DNA from: DATMNR01 sp963702765
Lineage (GTDB): Bacteria > Chloroflexota > Ktedonobacteria > Ktedonobacterales > Ktedonobacteraceae
DNA: 64,000 bases
Direction: 5' to 3'
NCBI GenBank assembly: GCA_963702765.1
Contig: CAVPEB010000015.1
Span: 34,065-98,064 of the forward strand
Part shown: positions 9,252-18,427 of the stretch, one piece after another
Layout: every line of letters begins with the position of its first letter
Position numbering within the stretch: the first letter of the stretch is position 1
Program-made: the position numbers and the translations under genes
The notes under the pieces: model-generated
Told to the model about the DNA's origin: nothing
The model's input: only the letters and a program-made list of their open reading frames with translations
The model's database searches: none

Positions 9252-10674
9252 CTAGCCGCCAGCGGGACCGCCATCTAATCCTGGCTTTGTCATGCTCGCT
9301 GGATCAAGAATGCGGTCCAATTCCTCTTCTGTAAGATTTGTTTTTTCGCGTGCCACTTCACGCACAGTTTTGCCTGTTTTGTAGGCTTCTTTCGAGATGG
9401 AGGCTGCTGCTGCATCATATCCGATGATAGGAGCCAGGGCGGTACAGATGGCCAGACCCCGTTCGACCATCTCCGGTCCCTTTGTTGTGGCCTTAATGCC
9501 CTTAATGCATTGCTCCGTAAAGTTCCGCGAGGCTGAGGCCAGTAGGTAAATAGACTGCAAAAGATTGTAAGAACTGACAGGCATCATGACATTGATTTCG
9601 AAATTGCCTGATAGTCCCGCAATGGTAATCGTCGTATGATTACCCATCACCTGCGCGCAGACCATCGCAACAGACTCAGCGATGACCGGATTGACTTTGC
9701 CGGGCATGATCGAGCTTCCAGGCTGTACAGCAGGCAGATCGATCTCGCCAATACCTGCGCGCGGTCCAGAGCCTAGCCAGCGAATATCATTGGCAATTTT
9801 CATGAGACTCACAGCCAAAGTATTGAGCGCGCCACTGGCCTCAACTATGCCGTCAAGCGTGTTCTGCGCCTGAAAATGGTTACTTGTTTCACGTACAGTA
9901 ATACCATTCATATCTGTTAAACGCTGGCAGACCCGTTCTGCAAACTCTGGATGGGTATTGATTCCTGTACCAACGGCAGTGCCTCCAAGAGCCACCTCCG
10001 TCAGCTCGCTTTGAGCATGTCGCATGCGAGTTATACCACGTTCGATCTGACCCGCGTAGCCAAAGAATTCCTGGCCGAGGCGAATTGGCGTAGCATCTTG
10101 CAAGTGCGTGCGCCCAGTTTTGATAACTGGCATGAACTCTTCAGATTTTTCTTCCAGCGCACTTTGCAGACCCTGCAATGCTGGGATCAAGTCATATTCG
10201 ATACTAACCAATGCTGCAAGGTGAATGGCTGTCGGAATCACGTCGTTAGACGACTGCCCGAAAGTTCACATGATCGTTAGGGTGCACTTTCCGCGAGCCG
10301 CGCGAACCACCCAGCAGTTCACTGGCACGGTTGGCTATCACCTCGTTCGCGTTCATATTGGTCGAGGTGGCGGAACCTGTTTGAAAAATATCCAGGACGA
10401 AATGACTATCTAGTTTGCCGTCGATTACTTCCTGGGCAGCCTGTACAATTGCTTCGGCAATCTGTGGATCAATAAGGCCAAGGCTTGCATTTACCTGAGC
10501 CGCTGCCTGTTTGATCTGCCCAAGCGCCCGAATAAAATGACGTGGAAAGCGCAAATCGCTGATTGGGAAATTGAGTAGGGCACGGTGGGTACTTGCGCCC
10601 CAATATGCGTGTGCCGGAACTTGCATCTCACCCATCGAGTCACGCTCGATGCGGGTTTCCTCTGTGGTGCTCAT
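9252..10674 (-). pseudogene. fumC: Fumarate hydratase class II, single frameshift
   Basis: TCA-cycle enzyme interconverting fumarate and malate. Start at the ATG at 10672-10674 (MSTTEETRIERDSMGE), with GAGGAGA upstream. The N-terminal part carries FQTGSATSTNMNANEVIANRA; the second carries GRTHLQDATP (catalytic histidine region) and the lyase signature GSSIMPGKVNP. The frame breaks at about 10255-10262: after VHPNDHVNF the reading moves to RAVV-stop, whereas the neighbouring frame reads GQSSNDVIPTAIH, exactly as in fumarases. Removing one C before GGGCAG restores a ~473-residue protein. The FQTGS and MPVSSYN segments favour fumarase over aspartase. A broken fumarase is unexpected unless a second copy exists, so a sequence error is a real possibility. 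Confidence 0.88.
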
Positions 10675-10750
10675 AGGTATTCTCCTCGTTGAGTGTACGG
10701 TTTTTACAGTGACATTATACCACCGTACGTGCTGAGCATGGCTTCGTCGA

Positions 10751-10824
10751 TTGTCATTCTGAGCAAAGCGAAGGATCTCTGCCGCGAGGGGCAACGAGAT
10801 TTTTCACTTCGTTCAGAATGACAA
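10751..10824. repeat. Dispersed palindrome, GTCATTCTGAGC type
   Basis: TTGTCATTCTGA (10751-10762) pairs with TCAGAATGACAA (10813-10824). The interior contains the usual GCAAAGCGAAGGATCT and a second GAGATTT segment. It lies in the region between divergent fumC and the membrane gene at 10936. Confidence 0.7.
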
Positions 10825-10935
10825 GGTGTGTGCAGCATGACAGGATTAGACTCCAATGCGCTTATGCACTTTTTCTCATCGTAACGATTTTGTAACGGTT
10901 CTGTTATACTATAGCAGTAGTATAAAGATACCGTA

Positions 10936-12345
10936 ATGCTGAATATCTTCACTCATTTGCTTTCAAGTCGGAGAGAGTCTCTCCTGAAAAGTGAACGATG
11001 CATGAAACAATCGGATACTGAACACAAGAGTGTAAGCGGAGCAGTTGACTCCAACGGTGCGAATACGCGCTTAACTGGCTCCTGGCTCATCTTTACCCGC
11101 GTTGTGTGGTTGGTGCTGGTCATTCCCAGCCTGGGACTCTTTGTTGCCAGCCTCCTCGTGTCCTATCAGCAAATGCAAACGGTGTGCGTTGATCCCGTGA
11201 TGTGTAATCTCACTGGGGCACTTACTGCACAGGAGCTCCAGGCACTCGCTTCCAGTGGCTTTACACTCAAGTGGGTTTGCCACTCTGCTCACCATCTTTT
11301 TCGTGATCACTGCAGCGATCTGGTACGCGGTCGGCTTCCTCATTTTCTGGCGCAGGTCTGATGACTGGTTGGCGCTGCTGGCCGCCTTTGTTCTCGTGAT
11401 GTTCAATATAACCGACGTCAGGCAATACCGCCTCTGCGCTGGCATTCGTTTATCCTGTCCTCGCTTTGCCTCTCAGTCTCGTGAACTTTCTTGGGCAAGT
11501 CTCGCTCCTGTGTTCTTTCTGCTCTTCCCCAATGGACGGCTTGTCCCGCGCTGGATGGGACTGATCCTGCTGCTCATCATCATCTATACATTATTCAGCA
11601 AATTCCCTTCCATCACGTCACCTTTCAATGCCAATTGGCCAGGGTGGCTTAACCTGATGGTTTATCTCGTTATCTTTGGAGCCATCATCTATTCGCAAAT
11701 CTACCGCTACAGACGCGTGTCCACGCCTCTCCAGCGCCAACAGACGAAGTGGATTATCTTAGGGGTAGCAGTGGCAATCGGAATTATTATAGGCATCTTA
11801 GCTCATACACCTTTCTCATCCCATCCAATGTCAACTCAAATCTTTGGGTGGAATTATTCATTTCTATTATCATCTGGCCTGCCGCCCTGCTCCTGATCCC
11901 GCTCTCCATTGGGTTCTCGATTTTGCGCTATCGACTCTACGACATCGACCTGCTGATCAATCGCACGCTGGTCTATGGCACGCTGACTGTTTTGTTAGCC
12001 CTGGTCTACGTTGGTCTTATCTTTGGATTGCAATATCTGCTGCGGGGGATCATCAGCCAGAATAACGATGTAGCCATCGTGGTCTCTACACTCGCTATTG
12101 CCGCTCTATTCCAGCCCCTGCGTCATCGTATCCAGGCCATCATTGACCGTCGTTTCTATCGCCGCAAGTATGATGCGGTTAAGATCGTGGAGACGTTCAG
12201 CGCCACACTTCGTAATGAAGTAGACTTGAATCAGTTGAGTGAACACCTGATTACGGTCGTGCAGGACACGATGCAGCCAGCCCATGTGTCGTTGTGGTTA
12301 CGGAAGACTGGGCACGAGAGAAAAGCAGATACTCAGGTCGAATGA
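10936..12345 (+). pseudogene. Membrane sensor-like protein (multi-TM plus GAF-like start), several frameshifts
   Basis: The pieces of one membrane protein of ~460 residues are spread over two or three frames. Segment 1 (to about 11270) has a transmembrane helix VVWLVLVIPSLGLFVASLL. Segment 2 (about 11270-11850) contributes ITAAIWYAVGFLIFW and FFLLFPNGRLVPRW. Between 11418 and 11500 the most protein-like reading is a third frame (ASALAFVYPVLALPLSL), implying two compensating indels. Segment 3 (about 11840-12345) holds ALLLIPLSIGFSILRYRLYDIDLLINRTLVYG, more helices, then IDRRFYRRKYDA and a short soluble tail that looks like the start of a GAF domain. This head is common on Chloroflexota sensor kinases and adenylate-type sensors, but no kinase domain follows. 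The start is uncertain: 10936 or the in-frame ATG at 11002. Confidence 0.7.
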
Positions 12346-12422
12346 GTATACACCAGGATATTGGGTACAGCCTGGATAAATCATTTCCTAAACTGGAACA
12401 GCGTGTCTTTATACGATTTTCT

Positions 12423-13319
12423 TCACATCCATAGAAAGCCAAAACCCACGAGTATATAAACCAGTAACGTTGCCCCAACGAACAAGACTACAAGGCGAGT
12501 ACGCAAAATGCGCCCAAGTATGACTATCTCTGGCAGACTCAAGCCAGAAGCGGCAATCATGAATGTCAGAACGATGGGAATCGAAGCGCCATGTTGGATG
12601 AGAGCAAAGCCGATAGGAATAAGCAAGAGGATATCTGCATAGATCACGCTACCTAACAGTGCGGCTGCTGGTACTCCCAACCAGATACTTAGTTGACCGA
12701 GGTGCGCTACGACTGATGTAGGGATAAACGCATCAATCAGGATCCCAGCCAGGGTTGCAAGCGCCAGCCATGGCAAGAACTTACGTGTGAGTTGTTTTCC
12801 CAGCAAGGCTGCTTTCTTCAGAGCGACGCGGCCAGAACCAGGGGGAGGATCATCTTCCTGGAGCCATAAATAATCACGCAGCGCTTGCTCACGTGGAATG
12901 CGTCCAATCAACCAGCCGACAGACACAGCAGCAACCAGGCAGGCAGTGGCATAAAAGAGTGTGATATGCCAGCCAAATACGACAAGCAGCAAGATTACAG
13001 CACCCAGGTTGATCGTAGGCGAGGCCAGCAAGAATGAGATTGCTGGCCCCAGAGGTACATCAGCCTCCAACATTCCTAGAAAGAGCGGTACCGCTGTGCA
13101 GGTACAGAAAGGCGTCGCGGCTCCCAGTAAAGCCGCCAGCATATTGCCTCGCAATCCAGATTGTCGTTCAAATACCTTGTGTAGTCTCTTAAACGAGATC
13201 GTTTGCTTCAGATAGAAGGCAAGCGTCGCTGTACTGAAAAGCAACACACCAATGAAAACGAGCAAGGCAGGAAAGAACAGCAATCCTCGCCATGGTAATG
13301 CTGAAGGAAGCAAATTCAT
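12423..13319 (-). CDS. Permease of the ArsP/YraQ (UPF0718) family
   Basis: Integral membrane permease of 298 residues. It has about eight hydrophobic segments in two repeats separated by a polar cytoplasmic loop around residues 150-185. Diagnostic motif in the first half: ATPFCTCTAVPLFLGML, matching the TPFCSC(S)-type cysteine motif of ArsP_1/DUF318 proteins, followed by ISFLLASPTINLG. The second half repeats with SVIYADILLLIPIGFAL. ArsP members export trivalent organoarsenicals, while other members have no known substrate, so function is uncertain. Start ATG at 13319 has AGGGAG upstream. It lies 96 bp downstream of the radical SAM gene on the same strand and may share its transcript. The frame is intact. 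Confidence 0.8.
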   Translation of the reverse strand: MNLLPSALPWRGLLFFPALLVFIGVLLFSTATLAFYLKQTISFKRLHKVFERQSGLRGNMLAALLGAATPFCTCTAVPLFLGMLEADVPLGPAISFLLASPTINLGAVILLLVVFGWHITLFYATACLVAAVSVGWLIGRIPREQALRDYLWLQEDDPPPGSGRVALKKAALLGKQLTRKFLPWLALATLAGILIDAFIPTSVVAHLGQLSIWLGVPAAALLGSVIYADILLLIPIGFALIQHGASIPIVLTFMIAASGLSLPEIVILGRILRTRLVVLFVGATLLVYILVGFGFLWM

Positions 13320-13414
13320 GAACGATTCTCCCTGACTGGCAACGAATTATACACATTGACTATGAAATGCGAACATCATGTTATCTACCGGTGAAAAGGC
13401 CGATAAATCGGCAC

Positions 13415-14962
13415 CTACGGGTGTACAATTCCTGTATCAAACGCCATGATTCTCCTCGTTCCCATTCCGTTAACTAGCATTTCCTGAAAGCGTGATCTAT
13501 GCATGTACTTCGGTCGATGCAGGGTATTGTATGAACAGAATGGTATAATTTTGCCATCAGGCAGAATATTGTGGACGCAACACTTTTTGGCGGAGCGTAC
13601 ATCAAAGTTCCATGCATCCATAAAGGCGATGATGACGATACGGAACATGTTTTCATACAGCACGCTGCCATGTTCCTTTTGTGTCAAAGCTTGCGGGGCT
13701 ACTGGCAAGCAGCAACTAAAGTCTCGCAGCGCATTGATGGTACTCAGTGGCATCGAGGCCGACCAGAGCCGCATGAGGGCAGAGCCAATCACATCTTTCA
13801 CGTCATCGACCTTAAAATTGATCTGATTGCCGATCACATCCAGGTAAGCTTTCACGTCGATATAGCGTGGCAATGGCTTGACTTTATTGCCGTTCACATA
13901 GGCATATGTCATGCTGATGCAATCACTATGGCAGGGCAAAGGCACAAAGTCGGTAGCGCGGAACATGCCACCGCTCTGCTCATCGATGGCGCGAATGACA
14001 TCTGGCACCGTAGTCCGATCCATCGGGTTGAAATCATCGTGGCGTCCTACATTCGTTACAGGTTGGAATGTGACTCCACGCACCATCTTTTGTTCAACGC
14101 CAAACTTCACAATTTGCCCGATTTCATCTTCGTTCACCCCACGTTTAATCGTCGCTGTCAGGTTGATGGGAATCTCATATTTGGTAAGGTTGGCAATCGC
14201 TTGAGTCTTCACCTCACGCAGGTCGAGTCCGCGTAATTCCTCGTAGGTACTCTGGCGGAAGCCATCAAATTGCAGGTACACCTCAAAATTGCCCTTGAAC
14301 GCGCTTAACTGGCGCACAAAATCTTCGTCACGAGCGATACGCACACCATTGGTATTAATCATTAACGCTTTGATACGCTTGGTCTTTGCCATCGTCATTA
14401 TCTCAAAAAAGTCAGGGTGTATCGTTGGCTCACCACCACTCAATTGCACCACATCGGCGTAACCCTCGTTCTCGATAACTGTATCAAGCATGCGCTCCAC
14501 TTCATCGATGGGCGAAAAGCGCCCTACATCAGAGTCTGCGAAACAGGTTGGGCAGCGTAGGTTGCAGGCCTCGGTGATTTCGACGAGCGCCAGGCAGGTA
14601 TGTTGCTCATGATCGGTACACAGTCCACAGTCCAGAGGGCAGCCTTTCTCGACAGGAGTCTGGAAGTGCTTTGGTAGGGTGCCGGGTTTGTTATACTGGC
14701 TTTGAGTTAAATAATAGGCTGCATCGGAGGAAAGCAGGGTACGCATAGCGCCATGATCAGGGCAGGTTTTGAGCATGTACACCTTGTTGTTCTGCAAAAT
14801 CACCTTAGCCTGAACGACCTTTAGACACCTGGGGCAGAGACTATTGGTGAAGTTATGATAGATGTACGGGCGATCATGACGGGCAGGGTAAACTCCCTCT
14901 ATATTCTCTTCGAGTGGGGGAGGAACTTGAGGCTCCTGCCTCTGAGATTTACGACTGCGCAT
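13415..14962 (-). CDS. Radical SAM enzyme resembling tetraether/membrane-spanning lipid synthase (Tes/MJ0619 family)
   Basis: 515-residue radical SAM protein with several cysteine clusters. The N-terminal zinc-ribbon/rubredoxin-like part has SLCPRCLK and TCPDHG. A second cluster CPLDCGLC lies before the core. The radical SAM site EACNLRCPTC (about residue 133) is followed by QLSGGEPT, the SAM-binding GGE. The C-terminal half has PCHSDC and then CCVHNILPDGKIIPFCSYN. This arrangement (extra N-terminal cysteines, CX3CX2C core, C-terminal CC...C) is that of the MJ0619/Tes family, in which the archaeal enzyme joins lipid tails to make tetraethers and bacterial relatives are linked to membrane-spanning lipids. 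The family assignment is from memory of the motif layout and the lipid role is inference. Start ATG has GGAG nine bases upstream. Neighbours are a small membrane protein and an Lgt-like protein upstream on the same strand. Confidence 0.82.
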   Translation of the reverse strand: MRSRKSQRQEPQVPPPLEENIEGVYPARHDRPYIYHNFTNSLCPRCLKVVQAKVILQNNKVYMLKTCPDHGAMRTLLSSDAAYYLTQSQYNKPGTLPKHFQTPVEKGCPLDCGLCTDHEQHTCLALVEITEACNLRCPTCFADSDVGRFSPIDEVERMLDTVIENEGYADVVQLSGGEPTIHPDFFEIMTMAKTKRIKALMINTNGVRIARDEDFVRQLSAFKGNFEVYLQFDGFRQSTYEELRGLDLREVKTQAIANLTKYEIPINLTATIKRGVNEDEIGQIVKFGVEQKMVRGVTFQPVTNVGRHDDFNPMDRTTVPDVIRAIDEQSGGMFRATDFVPLPCHSDCISMTYAYVNGNKVKPLPRYIDVKAYLDVIGNQINFKVDDVKDVIGSALMRLWSASMPLSTINALRDFSCCLPVAPQALTQKEHGSVLYENMFRIVIIAFMDAWNFDVRSAKKCCVHNILPDGKIIPFCSYNTLHRPKYMHRSRFQEMLVNGMGTRRIMAFDTGIVHP

Positions 14963-14997
14963 GGTCTCTTACTCCTTATTCTTACTGTTGAACGACA

Positions 14998-15469
14998 TTA
15001 GCCTGAAGGGGGTCGCGAGATAATGACAATACACCCAATCGAGCCAACGACAAGGGAGATTGGAATGGACGTTAAAAGCCCATAGCCAATGTAACGCACT
15101 CTGGGAATTGCTATGCAAATCAGAGATGCAATGAGTACTGCAAGTAAAAGGACTAACGATACAATGATTAATGCAGATGCATTGGGTACGAAACCGATAA
15201 AGAAAAGCACGAGGGGAATAAAACCTATGCCAAGTCCCAGAAGAAATTGTCCTCTTCTCTCATTGCTGGCTGAAGGAGGCTGGCCAGGTGACGAAGTCGG
15301 TGCAACCTGTGGCTGAATTCCAGGGTACAGATTGCTCTTGTTTAACTTCACCTGGAGCTACTGGTTGCGTCTCCGATTCGGGGAGTTCTTCTTTGCCTTC
15401 ATCTTCAGGTCCAGACTCTATCTCTGGTTCAGGTTGATTCTCTTGCCCCTCTCTCTCGTCTTCTTCCAT
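14998..15469 (-). pseudogene. Small acidic/two-part membrane protein, frameshifted
   Basis: Two overlapping frames make one probable protein of about 155 residues. The upstream frame starts at the ATG at 15467-15469 with TAGGAGGA before it, and gives a very acidic Glu/Pro-rich head (EEDEREGQENQPEPEIESG). The downstream frame from about 15345 continues NLYPGIQPQVAPTSSPG and then three hydrophobic segments (LGLGIGFIPLVLFFIGF, ALIIVSLVLLLAVLIASL, GYGLLTSIPISLVVGSIG). A single indel around 15325-15350 joins them. The alternative is an independent GTG-started gene ending at 14998. The membrane part resembles DUF4190-type small proteins. It lies between the Lgt-like gene and the radical SAM gene, with short gaps (25 and 36 bp), so all three look co-transcribed. 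Confidence 0.6.
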
Positions 15470-15493
15470 AGAACTTCCTCCTACTTTTAATTT

Positions 15494-16252
15494 TTACCTG
15501 ATATCAGCAGTCTGTCCCTGCGGTATTTTCCTTGTTTGACGGCTTTCACGAAACGACTTGATCAACTGGTAACCAAAGGCGATGATAGTGAAGAAGTAGA
15601 GAACCTGAACAAGCGTAAATCCGGGTATCACGCGTGGATCTGCGCGCGTGAAGTCTACCACGAAACGCAGGCTACAATAGCCAACGATGTAGAGCTTGAA
15701 GAGATCTCCCGGGCGAGGCATTTTGTCACGTAGGAGCATAATAATCATAAAGAGTAAAAGATCGAGCACAAGTTCGTAAAGCGCAGAGGGCTGACGACGA
15801 ACACCATACTGGGTAATAGCCCATGGGAGGTTGCTAGGCAAGCCAAATGGATCACCTCCCATTAGATTGCCGAGTCGCCCGATGGCCTGAGCTAGAGGCA
15901 ATGCGGGAGCGAAAATATCACCAGTAGAGTAGTTGATGTGGTTCATGCGTTTGACGATCAGAACGCCTGCATAGCCACCGAAGAAGGCTCCTGTCCACGC
16001 CTGGCCGCTATACCACAGATAAGGAAGATCTTTGATAAACGTGGCGGGTCCCAGGAAGATAAACATACTGAGTTTGGCGCCCAACACTCCACCTATTAAA
16101 GCGCCTATGGCCACGCGCAAAATGACCTCAGTAGCGCGGTGCTGGCGTTTCGCCTCATAATAGGTCATGATACCGCCGACTATGAAAGCACAGAGGAATA
16201 GAAGTGAGTACGTCGAGATAGTGATGGGTCCCAGATGTAGCCATGGATACAT
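15494..16252 (-). CDS. Divergent prolipoprotein diacylglyceryl transferase-like membrane protein
   Basis: Polytopic membrane protein of ~252 residues with the Lgt fold signature. It opens with WLHLGPITISTYSLLFLCAF. It has IGRLGNLMGGDPFG, the equivalent of the Lgt box GRLGNF(I)NGE(L)WG, then PSALYELVLDLL and a C-terminal LRFVVDFTRADP. True Lgt transfers diacylglycerol from phosphatidylglycerol to lipoprotein cysteines. By eye alignment with E. coli Lgt, the HGG motif carrying His103 is replaced by FGG (in GAFFGGYAGV) and the box glutamate is Asp, so the catalytic set is incomplete. The start is the ATG at 16250-16252; a TTG two codons earlier is possible. As first gene of the minus-strand set leading to the Tes-like radical SAM enzyme, it may act on lipids rather than on lipoproteins. 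That is inference. Confidence 0.8.
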   Translation of the reverse strand: MYPWLHLGPITISTYSLLFLCAFIVGGIMTYYEAKRQHRATEVILRVAIGALIGGVLGAKLSMFIFLGPATFIKDLPYLWYSGQAWTGAFFGGYAGVLIVKRMNHINYSTGDIFAPALPLAQAIGRLGNLMGGDPFGLPSNLPWAITQYGVRRQPSALYELVLDLLLFMIIMLLRDKMPRPGDLFKLYIVGYCSLRFVVDFTRADPRVIPGFTLVQVLYFFTIIAFGYQLIKSFRESRQTRKIPQGQTADIR

Positions 16253-16258
16253 AAGCAA

Positions 16259-16639
16259 GCGTCCTTTCTTGCTTCCTTAAGCAACAATACTCGGCCGAGG
16301 ATACCCCATCTATACTACGATATTATTAGCTGAACTATCACGTGAGTATGTGGAGTAGGGTAAGAAAAGTTGACAAATAAGCTTCTAAGAAAAATCTTTA
16401 ACATTGGAATAATATAACCTTAATACGAATAGGATACACTACTGACAGAGAAATCCCTGAGCAATTGGAGTGAACCGGATATCTTTATTGGTATTTCCGG
16501 TGAAATGGATGCTTTCACTAGCAGACTTTTTTCAGCATCCTCACTTACAACCTCATCAAGTCACACGTACGTGATGGTAGTCGCCACCTCGACTGCTATC
16601 GCGCCTCGTTCTACAACGACGCTTTGCAACACATGGGGC
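16259..16639. other. Intergenic stretch, no gene recognised
   Basis: No coding pattern or paired structure is convincing. A TTGACA hexamer near 16368 is followed by AT-rich sequence, but no gene starts downstream of it on the plus strand. Confidence 0.4.
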
Positions 16640-16945
16640 AAAGCGCTCGTTCAAGGAGCGAGAGGTAGACTCCGAGCCTCTCGCTCGCCAAGGGTGATCG
16701 GAGGGATGCACTTCGTAAACCTAGGCGAGAGGCTGATTGCAGGCGTACTTTCCTTTCGCCGATTTTTCCATTTGACAGCAGAGATGACAGCAAAATGTTG
16801 GCGTGCCCCATACAAGAGATTATACCTTATGTATTCCACTTCATCTTGTCCAAGTATACCTCCTTTCCACTAGGCTTGATGTTGCTCCGCCATCTTTCAC
16901 ATGAACCTTGTAGGGCTTTGATGCTTCATAAAAGGGGAGGAAGTT
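16640..16945. repeat. Dispersed non-coding repeat, copy 1 (right part only)
   Basis: Shares with the copy at 24415-24915 an ordered set of blocks: gagcctctcgctcgcc, the gaggctgattg block, ccatttgacagcagagatga, the gttgg-gtgcccca block, tataccttatgtattcc, catacctcctttccac, tttcacatgaaccttg and cataaaagg. The left blocks of the longer copies are missing. Its end overlaps the 3' end of the hydrolase gene. Confidence 0.65.
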
Positions 16946-17801
16946 CGTTCTGTAAGGAAGCACCCAAAAATGTGCATATCACCTGATTCAATTCTTCAGG
17001 AACGTCATCCTGAATTGAATGGCCAGCCTGCTCAAAGACATGCAGTTGGGCGTGAGGGATTTTTTGTGCTAACTCCTCTGCTCCACGTAGGGACATAATC
17101 CAATCGTAGCGGCCATGGAGTACCAGAGTAGGAACCATAATCTCAGCGAGTTGTGGTCGCACATCGTATTCTTTCGTGATTCTCTCCCCCATGTACCCGC
17201 CAATTTCTTCATTCACGATCATCCGACGGAATGATGTAGCCATCAGTTCTGGCTTTGGCGGATACATTAAAAGCGGCCACACTTCTTCGTTAAATCGTCG
17301 CATATCCTCTTCACTTGCCTGTCCTACGGCTTCACGGGCAGCGACCTCGCGCAGTTCCTTGCCGCCCAATTGCTCTAACAAATCCAGGTCTTGGTAATCG
17401 GTTCCCCGAGGAGAGGTAGAACACAAGATCAGGCCACCGAGCAGCTCTGGATGCCGTAGAGCAATGGTCAAGGCAACAAATCCCCCAAAGGAATGACCGA
17501 ACACGACGGGTTTCTCAATACCCGACTCGGCACAAAAAGCCGCAACATCATCTGCCATGATGCCGAGCTGGTAGTAGTCCTTGTGGTGGCGTGCAGAACG
17601 TCCATGACCACGCAGATCGAGATAGATGACCTGTGCAACGTCCCCCAACGGATCCAGGGGACGCAAGTACGAATGATCCAATCCGGGGCCGCCATGGAGT
17701 GCGATTACGATCGGCTTGGGCTTCATCTCCTCCCCGGCTGGTTGCAGACTACTTCCCACCACATCGAAAAAGAGGCGCGTGCCATTGACTTTCACATACA
17801 T
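16926..17801 (-). CDS. Alpha/beta hydrolase (proline iminopeptidase-like)
   Basis: Soluble serine hydrolase of ~291 residues. The start is the ATG at 17799-17801 (MYVKVNGTRLFFDVVG), preceded by TTAGGAG; the longer open frame reaching 18020 runs through non-coding sequence and is rejected. Features in order: oxyanion HGGPGLDH, nucleophile GHSFGG, acid residue in HGRYDWI and catalytic histidine in AGHSIQDD. All three catalytic residues are present. Closest in style to the proline iminopeptidase/epoxide hydrolase group, but without the WE..T cap motif, so the substrate is open. The last few codons lie in a dispersed repeat, which may have changed the C-terminus. It is downstream of the VOC gene on the same strand, separated by a strong hairpin, so it is probably transcribed on its own. 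Confidence 0.82.
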   Translation of the reverse strand: MYVKVNGTRLFFDVVGSSLQPAGEEMKPKPIVIALHGGPGLDHSYLRPLDPLGDVAQVIYLDLRGHGRSARHHKDYYQLGIMADDVAAFCAESGIEKPVVFGHSFGGFVALTIALRHPELLGGLILCSTSPRGTDYQDLDLLEQLGGKELREVAAREAVGQASEEDMRRFNEEVWPLLMYPPKPELMATSFRRMIVNEEIGGYMGERITKEYDVRPQLAEIMVPTLVLHGRYDWIMSLRGAEELAQKIPHAQLHVFEQAGHSIQDDVPEELNQVICTFLGASLQNELPPLL

Positions 17802-17982
17802 CCCCTTTGCTCCTAACTTGTAGCGAACGGCGAGTGCGAATGATGCTTGCCCTGGCAAAACGACAATGAGAGGTGAACTTGAGTTCATTCTACCACAACA
17901 GTAAGTGGTGCAAGAGGCTTTGCGGTACTTCGACTTTTTCAACAAGCTGGGACGTTTTCGGGACAGAGCACCCCCATTAGTG

Positions 17983-18033
17983 ATAGTGTTGGCGAATGCA
18001 CAGAAGATGCTTCTGTGCATTCGCCAACACTAT
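17983..18033. terminator. Perfect 24-bp hairpin
   Basis: Arms 17983-18006 and 18010-18033 are exact reverse complements with a 3-nt loop (atg). It starts one base after the stop codon of the minus-strand VOC gene (18035). Position suits a terminator, though there is no T-tract. The perfect, very long stem also fits a recently inserted palindromic element. Confidence 0.65.
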
Positions 18034-18034
18034 C

Positions 18035-18427
18035 TTAGTACAGTTCTACCAAATCCCACAAGTTTCCATACACATCTTCAAACACAGCAACAATACCATA
18101 GGGTGCAGTTTTTGGGTTTCTCACAAATTTGATCCCGAAGGAAAGCATTTCATGGTAATCTCTCCAAAAATCATCGGTTTTGAGAAAAAGAAAGACTCGA
18201 CCACCAGTTTGATTTCCGATATACGCTTCTTGTTCAGTTGTAGAAGCTCTTGCTAGCAGTAAGGTTGTTTCAGCGGAACCTGGCGGAGCAATGAGGACCC
18301 ATCGTTTCTCTTGCTCTGGTTGATACGTATCTTCTACCACGGTAAAGTGAAGCTTTTGGGTATAAAATGCAATCGCTTCGTCGTAATCTCGAACGAGCAA
18401 TGCTACATGCACAAGTGACTGCTTCAT
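18035..18427 (-). CDS. VOC-family protein (glyoxalase/bleomycin-resistance fold)
   Basis: 130-residue single VOC domain. It begins VHVALLVRDYDEAIAFYTQKLHF, the typical first beta-alpha-beta module with a metal-site His. It has a central strand pair (RWVLIAPPG...TTLLLAR) and ends GIVAVFEDVYGNLWDLVEL, where the terminal Glu is the usual second-half metal ligand. Members include glyoxalase I, ring-cleaving dioxygenases and antibiotic-binding proteins; this one cannot be assigned. There is no ribosome binding site before the ATG. Instead a TATAGT hexamer ends about seven bases upstream, suggesting a leaderless mRNA. The gene is followed immediately by a 24-bp perfect hairpin. Confidence 0.85.
   Translation of the reverse strand: MKQSLVHVALLVRDYDEAIAFYTQKLHFTVVEDTYQPEQEKRWVLIAPPGSAETTLLLARASTTEQEAYIGNQTGGRVFLFLKTDDFWRDYHEMLSFGIKFVRNPKTAPYGIVAVFEDVYGNLWDLVELY

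Noticed and set aside
13571..14236. Plus-strand open frame of 221 codons
   Set aside because: Antisense to the radical SAM gene, which has all family motifs; no ribosome binding site.
16926..18020. Long N-terminal extension of the alpha/beta hydrolase
   Set aside because: The extension runs through the hairpin at 17983-18033 and reads Cys/Ser-rich non-protein-like sequence; the internal ATG at 17801 has a good RBS.
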